Shown in pieces: positions 1 through 9,604 of a stretch of 64,000 nucleotides of DNA. The stretch comes from Aureispira anguillae (GTDB taxonomy: Bacteria; Bacteroidota; Bacteroidia; Chitinophagales; Saprospiraceae). Within the stretch, counting starts at the first letter, position 1. Each line of letters starts with the position of its first letter. Location of the stretch: positions 6,797,001 to 6,861,000 of the forward strand of contig NZ_AP026867.1 in assembly GCF_026000115.1 (NCBI RefSeq), in the 5' to 3' direction. The notes beneath the pieces were generated by a model. The model did no database searches. It worked only from the letters and a program-made list of their open reading frames with translations, and was not told the origin of the DNA. The position numbers and the translations under genes are program-made.

Positions 1-1
1 A

Positions 2-719
2 CTGGCCTTTCACCCGAATTACGATTCTGTCAACAACCAAACGATTTATGCAGGTTCCCATTATGGCGGTTTGTATCGGACGGATGATGGCGGTTTAAAT
101 TGGTACAATTATCATACAGATAGAGGGCTGCCCATGACTTCTATTGGTGGCATAGCGGTATCGAGCAGTCGAGTATTTGTCTGTACAGGAAACGGCGATC
201 ATGGTTATTCGTCTTTTGGTTTGCAAGCCAATTATGATCCACTTAGAGGCGTGCTTAACAATGCAGATCCCATTCATACCCAAGGCGTATATTTTAATCA
301 TACCGCTAATGACCATTGGGTATCGATGAATGGCAGTGCAGTGGTGATGATTGATGGAACGGTAAAGTCGGATTTATTGGAAGTTTTTGAATCAGGGGGG
401 CACCATGCGGAATATTATTGTGCATCCGACCAATGACCAAATTCTTTTGATTGCCACCAGTCAAGGAATCTTTAGAACGCAGAATAGAGGATTTTCTTGG
501 GAGCAAGTTTTAGTAGGACCAGCAGCAACAGGAGGTGGTTTTGTCTTGGATACAGAATGGCGAGGGTTGGAATTTCATCCTACGAATCCCGATATTGTTT
601 ATGCCAGCGGACGAAATATTTATGAGTCCGTAGATGGTGGGCAAACTTGGACTGCTTTAACGGGAACAGGAGCCAGTTTGGATTTTTTTGAATACCAGTT
701 TTCCCCTTATTTTGCCTGA
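2..719 (+). pseudogene. 5' part of a T9SS BNR-propeller protein, interrupted by two frameshifts
   Basis: Coding sequence enters from the left edge in frame 2 and reads as a BNR/sortilin-like propeller repeat (TIYAGSHYGGLYRTDDGGLNW). It breaks at a G6 run (395-400). Removing one G joins it smoothly to frame 3 (ESGGTMRNIIVHPTND). Frame 3 stops at 717-719, and the protein continues in frame 1. The second shift lies between the T7 run (683-689) and the TTTTCCCC run (699-706). The downstream part is the 1345-codon frame ending at 4725. Both breaks sit at homopolymers, so base-calling error is as likely as real decay. The true N-terminus is outside the window. Confidence 0.75.
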
Positions 720-3700
720 GCGGATAAACGTGGCTACCACGCCTGCTGCTCCTCATTTGCTTTATGTTTATTTGATAAGGCATCAAGCCATGAGCCTACT
801 GGTTTATAGTCGAAACACTGGGAATTGGCAACATTTAGAAACGAGGACAGGATTATATGAAACAGGGCTTTGCAAACCTGCTTGGGCAGGAATATCCGTA
901 TCTCCTGTTGATTCCAATCACGTTTGTTATGGATGTACGGTTGTAAGAGGAAGTTATGCTGCTTTTTCTGGAGCTTTTAGTAGCTGGTCGCCCTACGCCA
1001 ATGGGGCATTTCATGCAGATGTACACAGTCTTGCCTTTAGTCCTAATAATGGCAGTGAAATTTTTGCAGGAACCCATGGAGGCGTGAGTAAATTACCATT
1101 AGGGGGCAGTACCTCTGATTGGGTTTCTTTGTACGATGGGCTAGGAGTAGCTACAATATGGTCTTTTGACGACTGGGAAGGCAATGATAGTTTAATTGCT
1201 TTAGCGCAACAAGATGTAGGGACGAATATCACCATAGATAATGGAACTAGTTGGGGGCAAATGGCGGGTGAAGACGGCTATGGAACTCGAATTGATGACC
1301 AAAGTGGAGATCTTTTTTTTCGCCAAAATGATGGAACAAGTTTTCATCGTTTAGTAATGTCCCCTTTGTCTTATAGTCCTAATAATACTCCCGATGGTCA
1401 ATGGCTGCCATCGGACGTTCCAAGCACCTTTCCGATGTTAAATCATCCTAAAAATGATTCTTTGTATTTTGGGTTTACCGAGCTTTATTTGCGGAATGCC
1501 CATACCAGAATAGATTCTTTAGTTGCCATAGATACTTTTCCTGCTACAGATAGCTTACCCAATGGTTTGAGTTCTAATGCGACCAATTGTGATGCGATAG
1601 GAGCAAGCCCTGGTGTAAATCAAATTTACCAATGGGTTCAGCCAGTAGGTTCAGGGGGCTTATCTGCCCCAGGCTTTTGCGTGGTTCGGACTTACCAGAC
1701 CATTTTAGATAAATGGGGGCTGAAATCCAACCTAAAAAGATATCAAGCAGCAGATGACAATCGTAGAATCTTAGAAATCGGCTTCTCTGAAGACGAAAAC
1801 AGTGATTATACCTATTTGGTGACCCTAGGAGATAACTCTGTAAATCGGCGTTCGGACTTTTATTTTAACAATGGTTTGGGCTGTGATACCTGCTTTGTCT
1901 TAAAAAATGCAGGGCTACCCATTGATACCACAGCAGCAGGAAGTGATCCCAACCCCATTACGGGAATAGCCGTAGATCCCTTAGATGGAAAGCGTTTGTG
2001 GTTGAGCTTTTCGGGCTATAGCAAGGACATAAAAGTATACTATTCCAGCGACTCAGGGAGTACATGGACGAGCTATGACGATGCCAACAATGCCTTGGCT
2101 AATTTAAATGTTCCCATTAACAACATTGTCTACCAAAGAGGCACCAAAGACCGTTTGTATATTGCAACGGATGTTGGGGTTTATGTACGGGAAGATGGGG
2201 GCGATTGGTTGCGTTATGGGGAGAATTTTCCCAATGTACGAACAACGGAATTAAAGATCAATTACTGCCTCGGCAAGCTCAGAGCGGCAACCTTTGGGCG
2301 TGGCGTATGGGAGTCGGACTTGTTGCCTGCCGAAACGGATATTAGTTATCGCAGTTTCCGCACGATTTCGGGTACTGAAATCTGGTCAACGGACAAAAAT
2401 ATGAGTCGGGACATAAAAGTAAAAACAGGGGCAACGCTAATCTTGGACAGCATCACCTTAAATATGCCCAAAGAGGGGCTTATTGTGGTCGAAACAGGAG
2501 GGATTTTGATGGTCAATGGCAGTATCATTACCAACCTTTGCGGACAAACTTGGCAGGGCATTCAAGTTTGGGGAAACTCTGCAATGCCTCAACTGCCGAG
2601 CCATCAGGGGATGATCGGGCTCAATGGTTCTAGAATAGAATACGCCAAAAATGCGATTAGCCCTTGGCAAGTGGGGCATTATCCTGATATAATAGCGGGG
2701 ACAGGTGGAACAGGTGGGCTAATTCGAGCAATGGACAGTGAATTTGTCAACAATTGGCGTTCTATAGATTTTATGCAGTATCGCTCTACGACAGCCGAAC
2801 AGAGTAGTTTATTAAATTGCACCTTTACGGTTAATGATGCCTATCGCCCCTTTAATCAAGACAGCATTCCCTTCTTTTTGGGGCATATCTCGATGTGGGG
2901 AATCGGCGGCACAGAGATCAAAGGCTGTAGCTTCAAGGATGAGCGAAGCAATAAGGTAGGCGATGCGGCTAGAGGGGGGAGTTTTGGGCTACTCAGCTTG
3001 GGGGGCAGCCCGCAGTTGAGAAAGTGGGTGTACTTGGATAAACGCAATCGTTTTGAGGGCTTGGAGCGAGGGCTAGACTTGACGGGTCCCAGTCTTAGCC
3101 CTTTAACCGCTACCGTAGACGAGTGTAATTTTATAGACAATGAGCAGGCCTTGACCATACGGGCGCAGAATCATGCCGTGATTATTAGGGATAGTTTTGT
3201 GATTGGGGGCTTTGCTGCTGCTTCGCCCAACCACTATGTAGTAGAGGAATATGGCTTGGGTTTGATTGCCAATACAGCCTTTGTTGTGGAGCAAAATGTC
3301 TTTCAAGCTTCCAGTACTGACCAGACGCTCGGTTCTTGGGTGGAGGATGCTGGTACTGGTGGCAACCAAATTAGAAATAATCAATATTATAATTTAACAG
3401 GAGGCAATCTAGCGCATGGAGAGAATGCAGGAATAGGGCCTTTTGCAAGTGGCTTACAATATCTTTGCAATCAAAATAGTAGCAATGCTTATGATTTTAC
3501 GGTTTTACCCAATATTATGACCAATGCGGCTCCTGCTAGTATTAGTGCAAGGCAGGGACGACCAAGCCAAGCCAGTAGAAATACCCTATCAACGCCCATA
3601 CAAAGTTTACCCGCTCAGGCGCAATTTTATAATTATAGTTATAATCCAGCGTTGGGGCAGTTAAATGCTCCGATTGCTTATTATTATACAAGTGATCCTC

Positions 3701-4725
3701 AGGTTAGTTCTGCTGAATCTCCCGATCCAACTTTATTGTTTAATGTGAATTCTTTTGATATACCTAATGTAGGAGCTCAAAATTTCTGTGCCGATCATTA
3801 TACAGGAGTAGGTGTTTATAAAATATCCAATGCAGAGGGAATTCCCCTAAGCCTAGCAACGCTCAAAGCCAATTATTACCAGACCCAAGCAGCTTATAAT
3901 CTATTGGAAGAAAACTATTCTAATTTAGACCCCACAGATAGCAGTTTGGTCTTAGAACAAGGAGGAGAATTGGCAGGAGCCAATCGAGAAGTTTTCTTTT
4001 GGGCAAATGAAGTTATTAGAGCCTATTCCAACGATAGTTTACCCCATGAAGATAGTATAGCGGTTTGGATTCAGAAAAAAACAGGTTTAGAGGCGGTCTA
4101 TGAATTGGTAGAGCATTATTGGAGGATAGGACAGTACAATACAGCCTTGGAATGGATCGATTCAATTCCTGCTCAATATAGCTTAGAGGAACGTGCTTTA
4201 AACAATCAGGACGATTATAAACGTTTAAAACAACTATTATATACGGCATACCAAGCAGGGAGAACAGAAGCTAACTTAGAAAAAGCGGAAGTGGAGGTTT
4301 TAGAAGAAATTGCTGCTACTAAATGGGGTTTTGCAGCGGTACAGGCAGGCAATATCTTAAACTTTTTTTATCGGAAGGGGATTCTTTATTATCCAACCTT
4401 GCCCGATAGGAGTCCAATAGAAGGGCGTTATATTCCTGCTACTAATAGTAAGCCTAGCTTTGCGAGTGAGGAAGCCATTTTAGAGGGAAGCCCTAATCCT
4501 GCAATTAATTGGGTAGATCTATCGTATCAATTACCTAAGGGGGCGAAAGAGGGGCGGTTAGTTGTACGGGCAAGTTCAGGAAAAACGGTAGCAGAAGTTA
4601 TTCTTGCTAACAATCGGAACAATCTTACGTTAAATACAAAAGACTGGCCAGGGGGTATTTATTTTGCCATATTGGTCTCAGAAAAAGGGAGCTCTAAGGT
4701 ATGTAAACTGATTATTCAAAAATAA
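688..4725 (+). CDS. Large T9SS-exported protein: BNR propeller, parallel beta-helix, C-terminal sorting domain
   Basis: This is the main body of the gene whose 5' part is frameshifted, so the listed start is only the start of the open frame. Residues 1-550 carry Asp-box/BNR propeller repeats (for example YYSSDSGSTWTSYDD). About 555-1000 is a right-handed beta-helix-like region rich in N-ladders and NxF turns. About 1040-1230 is predicted helical and TPR-like (LVEHYWRIGQYNTALEWIDS). From ~1267 there is a type A T9SS sorting domain beginning SPNPAINWVDLSYQLPKG and ending in a short basic tail. The likely location is the cell surface or medium after removal of the sorting domain. The ligand is unknown. 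BNR propellers in this phylum occur in adhesins and glycan-binding proteins, but no catalytic residues could be assigned. Confidence 0.8.
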   Translation: MNTSFPLILPERINVATTPAAPHLLYVYLIRHQAMSLLVYSRNTGNWQHLETRTGLYETGLCKPAWAGISVSPVDSNHVCYGCTVVRGSYAAFSGAFSSWSPYANGAFHADVHSLAFSPNNGSEIFAGTHGGVSKLPLGGSTSDWVSLYDGLGVATIWSFDDWEGNDSLIALAQQDVGTNITIDNGTSWGQMAGEDGYGTRIDDQSGDLFFRQNDGTSFHRLVMSPLSYSPNNTPDGQWLPSDVPSTFPMLNHPKNDSLYFGFTELYLRNAHTRIDSLVAIDTFPATDSLPNGLSSNATNCDAIGASPGVNQIYQWVQPVGSGGLSAPGFCVVRTYQTILDKWGLKSNLKRYQAADDNRRILEIGFSEDENSDYTYLVTLGDNSVNRRSDFYFNNGLGCDTCFVLKNAGLPIDTTAAGSDPNPITGIAVDPLDGKRLWLSFSGYSKDIKVYYSSDSGSTWTSYDDANNALANLNVPINNIVYQRGTKDRLYIATDVGVYVREDGGDWLRYGENFPNVRTTELKINYCLGKLRAATFGRGVWESDLLPAETDISYRSFRTISGTEIWSTDKNMSRDIKVKTGATLILDSITLNMPKEGLIVVETGGILMVNGSIITNLCGQTWQGIQVWGNSAMPQLPSHQGMIGLNGSRIEYAKNAISPWQVGHYPDIIAGTGGTGGLIRAMDSEFVNNWRSIDFMQYRSTTAEQSSLLNCTFTVNDAYRPFNQDSIPFFLGHISMWGIGGTEIKGCSFKDERSNKVGDAARGGSFGLLSLGGSPQLRKWVYLDKRNRFEGLERGLDLTGPSLSPLTATVDECNFIDNEQALTIRAQNHAVIIRDSFVIGGFAAASPNHYVVEEYGLGLIANTAFVVEQNVFQASSTDQTLGSWVEDAGTGGNQIRNNQYYNLTGGNLAHGENAGIGPFASGLQYLCNQNSSNAYDFTVLPNIMTNAAPASISARQGRPSQASRNTLSTPIQSLPAQAQFYNYSYNPALGQLNAPIAYYYTSDPQVSSAESPDPTLLFNVNSFDIPNVGAQNFCADHYTGVGVYKISNAEGIPLSLATLKANYYQTQAAYNLLEENYSNLDPTDSSLVLEQGGELAGANREVFFWANEVIRAYSNDSLPHEDSIAVWIQKKTGLEAVYELVEHYWRIGQYNTALEWIDSIPAQYSLEERALNNQDDYKRLKQLLYTAYQAGRTEANLEKAEVEVLEEIAATKWGFAAVQAGNILNFFYRKGILYYPTLPDRSPIEGRYIPATNSKPSFASEEAILEGSPNPAINWVDLSYQLPKGAKEGRLVVRASSGKTVAEVILANNRNNLTLNTKDWPGGIYFAILVSEKGSSKVCKLIIQK

Positions 4726-4736
4726 TAATTCACTGA

Positions 4737-4766
4737 ACTTCCCCTTATTTTATGATAGGGGGAAGT
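4737..4766 (+). terminator. Intrinsic terminator-like hairpin after the BNR/beta-helix gene
   Basis: ACTTCCCC (4737-4744) pairs with GGGGAAGT (4759-4766), with further T-A pairs inside, followed by ATTTAT. It lies 11 nt after the stop codon and 15 nt before the next gene, so the following T9SS gene probably has its own short leader. Confidence 0.6.
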
Positions 4767-4781
4767 ATTTATCCTTAAATT

Positions 4782-6335
4782 ATGAAGGGGACTTTAATAG
4801 TAATAATATGTTTGTTGGTAAATAATGTTTTTAGTCAAACCATTACCTTTAATAAACGGCTACAATTGGGCTGTAATAATACCATATTAACAAGTTTAGA
4901 AGTTACGGACTCTTGTTATTATGTGACGGGGATAGCTAAGGATAGTATGGTATGTGAGTTAGGAGTTTTAATTTGTAAATTCGATACATTGGGTGAAATT
5001 ATTTATGCTAAAATTATCTATGACTCATTAGGTAGGTATGGGACATGGCAACCATCTTTAGAAACGAGCTTGGATGGAAATTTAGTGGTTTCTGCCCATT
5101 ATTTAGATACTAGTGGATTGAGAGGAGGAGTGTTAAAGTATAATGTAAATGGAGATTTAATTTGGCAAGGATTACATGCTAATCCTCATGTGGCAGGTGA
5201 TTATATACGTACAGATGATATGGGGCTAACAAGAGACAGTGGTTTTGTAGTTGTAAGTGGAGTATGGCACCCTCAAGGAATTAGTGATATATCTATGTTA
5301 AAAATGGATAAGAATGGAAATAAAGAATGGGATATAGCGCCAGTCCAACCCAACTATGTAGAACATAGCCCCTGTGTCTATGTAGATAGTGACAATAGTT
5401 ATATAATCGGCTATCAGCAAGATAATTTAAGTGGTGTAAATATCAACTATACGGTACGGAGCAAGCTAGAAAAAATAGACAGCCTAGGGAATAGTGTATG
5501 GGTATATCAAAGCCCCAATACACAACAGATTCATGGAGTTAATGATTTAATAAAAAGTAAAGATGGAGGTTGGGTTATTGCTTCTGCATGGGGGTATGAA
5601 AGGTTAGGAGCTACAGGGACATGGAGCACTTTTTTACACGATAGTTATGTGTATAAATTGGATAGTGCAAGAAATTTTTTGTGGGGTAAACGGTTTCGCT
5701 CACCAATAGATGATGCTGCAAGTTTTGATAAAATAATAGAATTAGAAGATTCTAGTTTAGTAGCCTTTGGAACAATCTCTAGAGTATATCCCCAACCCAA
5801 CCCTACTCATTATATCATTCATGGTAGAGTTGTAAAATTATCTCCAGATGGAGATAGTATTTGGAATCGAGAATATGAGTACCTCAATACAGCCAATTCC
5901 GAACACACCATTTACGATGCAGAGCGAACGCCAGATGGTGGTTTTTTGATTTGTGGAGAAGCGAATATTATAGGGACAGGCGTTCATCAACAAGGCTGGT
6001 TACTAAAACTAGACGAAGAGGGCTGTTTGGTACCAGGCTGTCATTTGGTATCGGGAGTATTGCCTACTCAAAGACCTGCTGCTCTAAATCTACTGCTCTA
6101 TCCCAATCCCACAACCGACTATTTAAATGTCCATTATTACAATCCTAGCCCCCAAGAAGATTTAAGCTTTCGAGTGCTGGATGTACAAGGTCGCCTCTTA
6201 AAGGAGTATAAGACCTACGACCAATCGGACAAAACGTATATCCTCCCCGTATATGATTTGGAGGCTGGGGTTTATATCTTAGAGCTAAGGCAGGAGGGGG
6301 CGTTGATTGGGAGTGAGGAGTTTTTGAAGGGGTAA
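4782..6335 (+). CDS. T9SS-sorted repeat protein, tandem paralogue 1 of 3
   Basis: The protein is 517 aa. A signal peptide (MKGTLIVIICLLVNNVFSQ) is followed by repeats of the kind 'KxDxxGxxxW...GGG(W/F)(V/L)I', as in propeller-like T9SS cargo (LEKIDSLGNSVWVYQ, TPDGGFLICGEANI). The last ~80 residues are a type A sorting domain (LLYPNPTTDYLNVHYYNP...VYILELRQEG). The function is unknown and surface exposure is inferred. Residues from ~188 to the end are nearly identical to the next two genes, while residues ~20-187 differ. A C-terminal domain this conserved argues against independent decay and for recent duplication or conversion. Confidence 0.85.
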   Translation: MKGTLIVIICLLVNNVFSQTITFNKRLQLGCNNTILTSLEVTDSCYYVTGIAKDSMVCELGVLICKFDTLGEIIYAKIIYDSLGRYGTWQPSLETSLDGNLVVSAHYLDTSGLRGGVLKYNVNGDLIWQGLHANPHVAGDYIRTDDMGLTRDSGFVVVSGVWHPQGISDISMLKMDKNGNKEWDIAPVQPNYVEHSPCVYVDSDNSYIIGYQQDNLSGVNINYTVRSKLEKIDSLGNSVWVYQSPNTQQIHGVNDLIKSKDGGWVIASAWGYERLGATGTWSTFLHDSYVYKLDSARNFLWGKRFRSPIDDAASFDKIIELEDSSLVAFGTISRVYPQPNPTHYIIHGRVVKLSPDGDSIWNREYEYLNTANSEHTIYDAERTPDGGFLICGEANIIGTGVHQQGWLLKLDEEGCLVPGCHLVSGVLPTQRPAALNLLLYPNPTTDYLNVHYYNPSPQEDLSFRVLDVQGRLLKEYKTYDQSDKTYILPVYDLEAGVYILELRQEGALIGSEEFLKG

Positions 6336-6350
6336 AGGATTTAATGAATA

Positions 6351-6383
6351 GCCTATTTCCACCTAGCGTAGAAATAGGCTTTT
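6351..6383 (+). terminator. Intrinsic terminator between paralogues 1 and 2
   Basis: GCCTATTTC (6351-6359) pairs with GAAATAGGC (6371-6379), followed by TTTTA. The whole 60-nt spacer is repeated after the second paralogue. Confidence 0.75.
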
Positions 6384-6395
6384 ATCTTATTTCTT

Positions 6396-7952
6396 ATGAA
6401 ATTAATTTATATATTATTGGGTTGTTGTTTTTGCTATAATAGTATTGGGCAGATTACAACTTTTAATAAACGAGTTCAATTGGGCTGTGGAAATACCATA
6501 TTAACAGGTCTAGAAGTAACGGATTCATGTATATATATATCAGGGGTGGCTAGAGATAGCTTATATTGCCAAGTAGGGGCTCTTTTTTCTAAATTTGATA
6601 CCTTAGGGAATCCCTTATGTAGTTATGTGTATTATGATTCTTTAGGGCTGTATGGAACGTGGGAACCCTCTTTACAGAGTTATGTAGATGATAACTTCGT
6701 TGTATCAGGGTATTATATAGATGATAGTAGTTCAATGAAAGGAGGAGTATTAAAGTACAATACCGATGGAGTATTAATTGAAAAATATTTATACCCCAAT
6801 CTTTACTTTGGCGAAAAGTATATACGTACAGATGATATGAAAATAACATTGGATAGTGGTTTTATAGTAGTAAGTGGCGTCAGTCATCCACAGGGAGTAA
6901 GTGATATATCTGTGTTAAAGTTGGATAAAAATGGAAATAAAGAATGGCATATTTCGTCTATCCAACCCAACTATGTAGAACATACCCCCTGTGTCTATGT
7001 AGATAATGAGAATAGTTATATAATCGGCTATCAGCAAGATAATTTAAGTGGTGTAAATATCAACTATACGGTACGAAGCAAGCTAGAAAAAATAGACAGC
7101 CTAGGGAATAGTGTATGGGTATATCAAAGCCCCAATACACAACAGATTCATGGAGTTAATGATTTAATAAAAAGTAAAGATGGAGGTTGGGTTATTGCTT
7201 CTGCATGGGGGTATGAAAGGTTAGGAGCTACAGGGACATGGAGTACTTTTTTACACGATAGTTATGTGTATAAATTGGATAGTGCAAGAAATTTTTTGTG
7301 GGGTAAACGGTTTCGCTCACCAATAGATGATGCTGCAAGTTTTGATAAAATAATAGAATTAGAAGATTCTAGTTTAGTAGCCTTTGGAACAATCTCTAGA
7401 GTATATCCCCAACCCAACCCTACTCATTATATCATTCATGGTAGAGTTGTAAAGTTATCTCCAGATGGAGATAGTATTTGGAATCGAGAATATGAGTACC
7501 TCAATACAGCCAATTCCGAACACACCATTTACGATGCAGAGCGAACGCCAGATGGTGGTTTTTTGATTTGTGGAGAAGCGAATATTATAGGGACAGGCGT
7601 TCATCAACAAGGCTGGTTACTAAAACTAGACGAAGAGGGCTGTCTGGTACCAGGCTGTCATTTGGTATCGGGAGTATTGCCTACTCAAAAACCTGCTGCT
7701 CTAAATCTACTGCTCTATCCCAATCCCACAACCGACTATTTAAATGTCCATTATTACAATCCTAGCCTCCAAGAAGATTTAAGCTTTCGAGTGCTGGATG
7801 TACAAGGTCGCCTCTTAAAGGAGTATAAGACCTACGACCAATCGGACAAAACGTATATCCTCCCCATATATGATTTGGAGGCTGGGGTTTATATCTTGGA
7901 GCTAAGGCAGGAGGGGGCTTTGATTGGGAGTGAGGAGTTTTTGAAGGGGTAA
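6396..7952 (+). CDS. T9SS-sorted repeat protein, tandem paralogue 2 of 3
   Basis: The protein is 518 aa with a signal peptide (MKLIYILLGCCFCYNSIGQ) that is almost the same as in paralogue 3 and unlike paralogue 1. Residues ~25-188 are a diverged copy of the N-terminal repeats (LGCGNTILTGLEVTDSCIYI). From QPNYVEHTPCVYVD onward it matches paralogue 1 almost base for base, including synonymous positions, through to the type A T9SS sorting domain. It is therefore a mosaic: leader shared with gene 3, C-terminus shared with genes 1 and 3, and a private cassette between. Role unknown; surface protein by inference. Confidence 0.85.
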   Translation: MKLIYILLGCCFCYNSIGQITTFNKRVQLGCGNTILTGLEVTDSCIYISGVARDSLYCQVGALFSKFDTLGNPLCSYVYYDSLGLYGTWEPSLQSYVDDNFVVSGYYIDDSSSMKGGVLKYNTDGVLIEKYLYPNLYFGEKYIRTDDMKITLDSGFIVVSGVSHPQGVSDISVLKLDKNGNKEWHISSIQPNYVEHTPCVYVDNENSYIIGYQQDNLSGVNINYTVRSKLEKIDSLGNSVWVYQSPNTQQIHGVNDLIKSKDGGWVIASAWGYERLGATGTWSTFLHDSYVYKLDSARNFLWGKRFRSPIDDAASFDKIIELEDSSLVAFGTISRVYPQPNPTHYIIHGRVVKLSPDGDSIWNREYEYLNTANSEHTIYDAERTPDGGFLICGEANIIGTGVHQQGWLLKLDEEGCLVPGCHLVSGVLPTQKPAALNLLLYPNPTTDYLNVHYYNPSLQEDLSFRVLDVQGRLLKEYKTYDQSDKTYILPIYDLEAGVYILELRQEGALIGSEEFLKG

Positions 7953-7967
7953 AGGATTTAATGAATA

Positions 7968-8000
7968 GCCTATTTCCACCTAGCGTAGAAATAGGCTTTT
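7968..8000 (+). terminator. Intrinsic terminator between paralogues 2 and 3
   Basis: GCCTATTTC (7968-7976) pairs with GAAATAGGC (7988-7996), followed by TTTTA. The sequence is identical to the hairpin after paralogue 1. Confidence 0.75.
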
Positions 8001-8012
8001 ATCTTATTTCTT

Positions 8013-9569
8013 ATGAAATTAATTTATATATTATTGGGTTGTTTTTTTTGCTATAATAGTATTGGGCAGATTACAACTTTTAATAAACGGATGCAGTTAG
8101 GGGATGGGAATACGATTTTAACAAGTTTAGAAGCGACAGATTCTTGTTATTATGTGATTGGTTTTGTTCGAGATACGATTAATAGTGGAAAGACAACCTT
8201 ATTTTTAAAAACAGATACCTTGGGTCAGATCATTTTTAGTAAAATCTTATTAGACAGTTTTTATACTAATGAGACATGGGCACCTTCTTTACAAACGAAT
8301 TATGATGGTGCTTTGATTTTGTCTGCTTATCGATATGACAATCAGTTAAAAATGATGGGAGGAGTGTTGAAATATAGTACTCAGGGAAATTTAGTGTGGT
8401 CTAGTTTTTATGCTAATCCTCATTCGTGGAATTATTCAATAAGACCTGATGATGTGAGGGCTACTTTGGATAGTAATTATATAATTGTTAGTTCAATTCA
8501 TAGCTCACAGGGAGCAAGTGATATTGGTATTTTAAAAATAGATAGTGACGGTAATGAGGAACTGAATATAACAAGAGGTACGATAGACTATGTAGAACAT
8601 ACACCCTGTGTATATGTAGATAGTGACAATAGTTATATAATCGGTTATCAGCAAGATAATTTAAGTGGTGTAAATATAAACTATACGGTACGGAGCAAGC
8701 TAGAAAAAATAGACAGCCTAGGGAATAGTGTATGGGTATATCAAAGTCCCAATACACAACAAATTCATGGAGTTAATGATTTAATAAAAAGTAAAGATGG
8801 AGGTTGGGTTATTGCTTCTGCATGGGGAGGGGAAGTATTAAATACAAATGGGATTTCCAGTCGATTTATCCATGATGGCTATGTGTATAAATTGGATAGT
8901 GCTCGTAATTTTTTATGGGGAAAAAGATTGCGTTCTCCAATACATGATCGGGCAGCATTTGATAAAATAATAGAATTAGAAGATTCTAGTTTAGTAGCCT
9001 TTGGAACAATCTCTAGAGTATATCCCCAACCCAACCCTACTCATTATATCATTCATGGTAGAGTTGTAAAATTATCTCCAGATGGAGATAGTATTTGGAG
9101 TCGAGAATATGAGTACCTCAATACAGCCAATTCCGAACACACCATTTACGATGCAGAGCGAACGCCAGATGGTGGTTTTTTGATTTGTGGAGAAGCGAAT
9201 ATTATAGGGACAGGCGTTCATCAACAAGGCTGGTTACTAAAACTAGACGAAGAGGGCTGTTTGGTACCAGGTTGTCATTTGGTATCGGGAGTATTGCCTA
9301 CTCAAAGACCTGCTGCTCTAAATCTACTGCTCTATCCCAATCCCACAACCGACTATTTAAATGTCCATTATTACAATCCTAGCCCCCAAGAAGATTTAAG
9401 CTTTCGAGTGCTGGATGTACAAGGTCGCCTCTTAAAGGAGTATAAGACCTACGACCAATCGGACAAAACGTATATCCTACCCGTATATGATTTGGAGGCT
9501 GGGGTTTACATCTTGGAGCTAAGGCAGGAGGGGGTGTTGATTGGGAGTGAGGAGTTTTTGAAGCGGTGA
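8013..9569 (+). CDS. T9SS-sorted repeat protein, tandem paralogue 3 of 3
   Basis: The protein is 518 aa. The signal peptide (MKLIYILLGCFFCYNSIGQ) is followed by a variable N-terminal repeat region. From about residue 192 it becomes nearly identical to its two upstream neighbours. A second patch of divergence lies inside the shared part (GGEVLNTNGISSRFIHDG against GYERLGATGTWSTFLHDS in the others, ~8826-8960), after which identity resumes to the sorting domain. Such patches suggest partial gene conversion rather than one simple triplication. No terminator hairpin of the kind found after genes 1 and 2 is present; a palindromic repeat element follows instead. Confidence 0.85.
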   Translation: MKLIYILLGCFFCYNSIGQITTFNKRMQLGDGNTILTSLEATDSCYYVIGFVRDTINSGKTTLFLKTDTLGQIIFSKILLDSFYTNETWAPSLQTNYDGALILSAYRYDNQLKMMGGVLKYSTQGNLVWSSFYANPHSWNYSIRPDDVRATLDSNYIIVSSIHSSQGASDIGILKIDSDGNEELNITRGTIDYVEHTPCVYVDSDNSYIIGYQQDNLSGVNINYTVRSKLEKIDSLGNSVWVYQSPNTQQIHGVNDLIKSKDGGWVIASAWGGEVLNTNGISSRFIHDGYVYKLDSARNFLWGKRLRSPIHDRAAFDKIIELEDSSLVAFGTISRVYPQPNPTHYIIHGRVVKLSPDGDSIWSREYEYLNTANSEHTIYDAERTPDGGFLICGEANIIGTGVHQQGWLLKLDEEGCLVPGCHLVSGVLPTQRPAALNLLLYPNPTTDYLNVHYYNPSPQEDLSFRVLDVQGRLLKEYKTYDQSDKTYILPVYDLEAGVYILELRQEGVLIGSEEFLKR

Positions 9570-9604
9570 GATTGTTGCAAAAATCTATGGCTTCTTATTT
9601 ACAT

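Larger units (their letters stand above)
4782..9569 (+). repeat. Tandem triplication with shared and private blocks
   Basis: Near-identical blocks run from about 5345, 6961 and 8587 to the stop codons (~985 bp each). The spacer plus leader block is also repeated (6336-6465 and 7953-8082). Between them lie ~500-bp private blocks (about 4850-5340, 6470-6960 and 8090-8585) that are homologous but clearly diverged. Confidence 0.85.

Noticed and set aside
5951-9382. Three 65-codon frames in another reading frame of the tandem T9SS genes
   Set aside because: They are identical because the underlying DNA is repeated; they lie inside well-supported genes and show no independent start or function.
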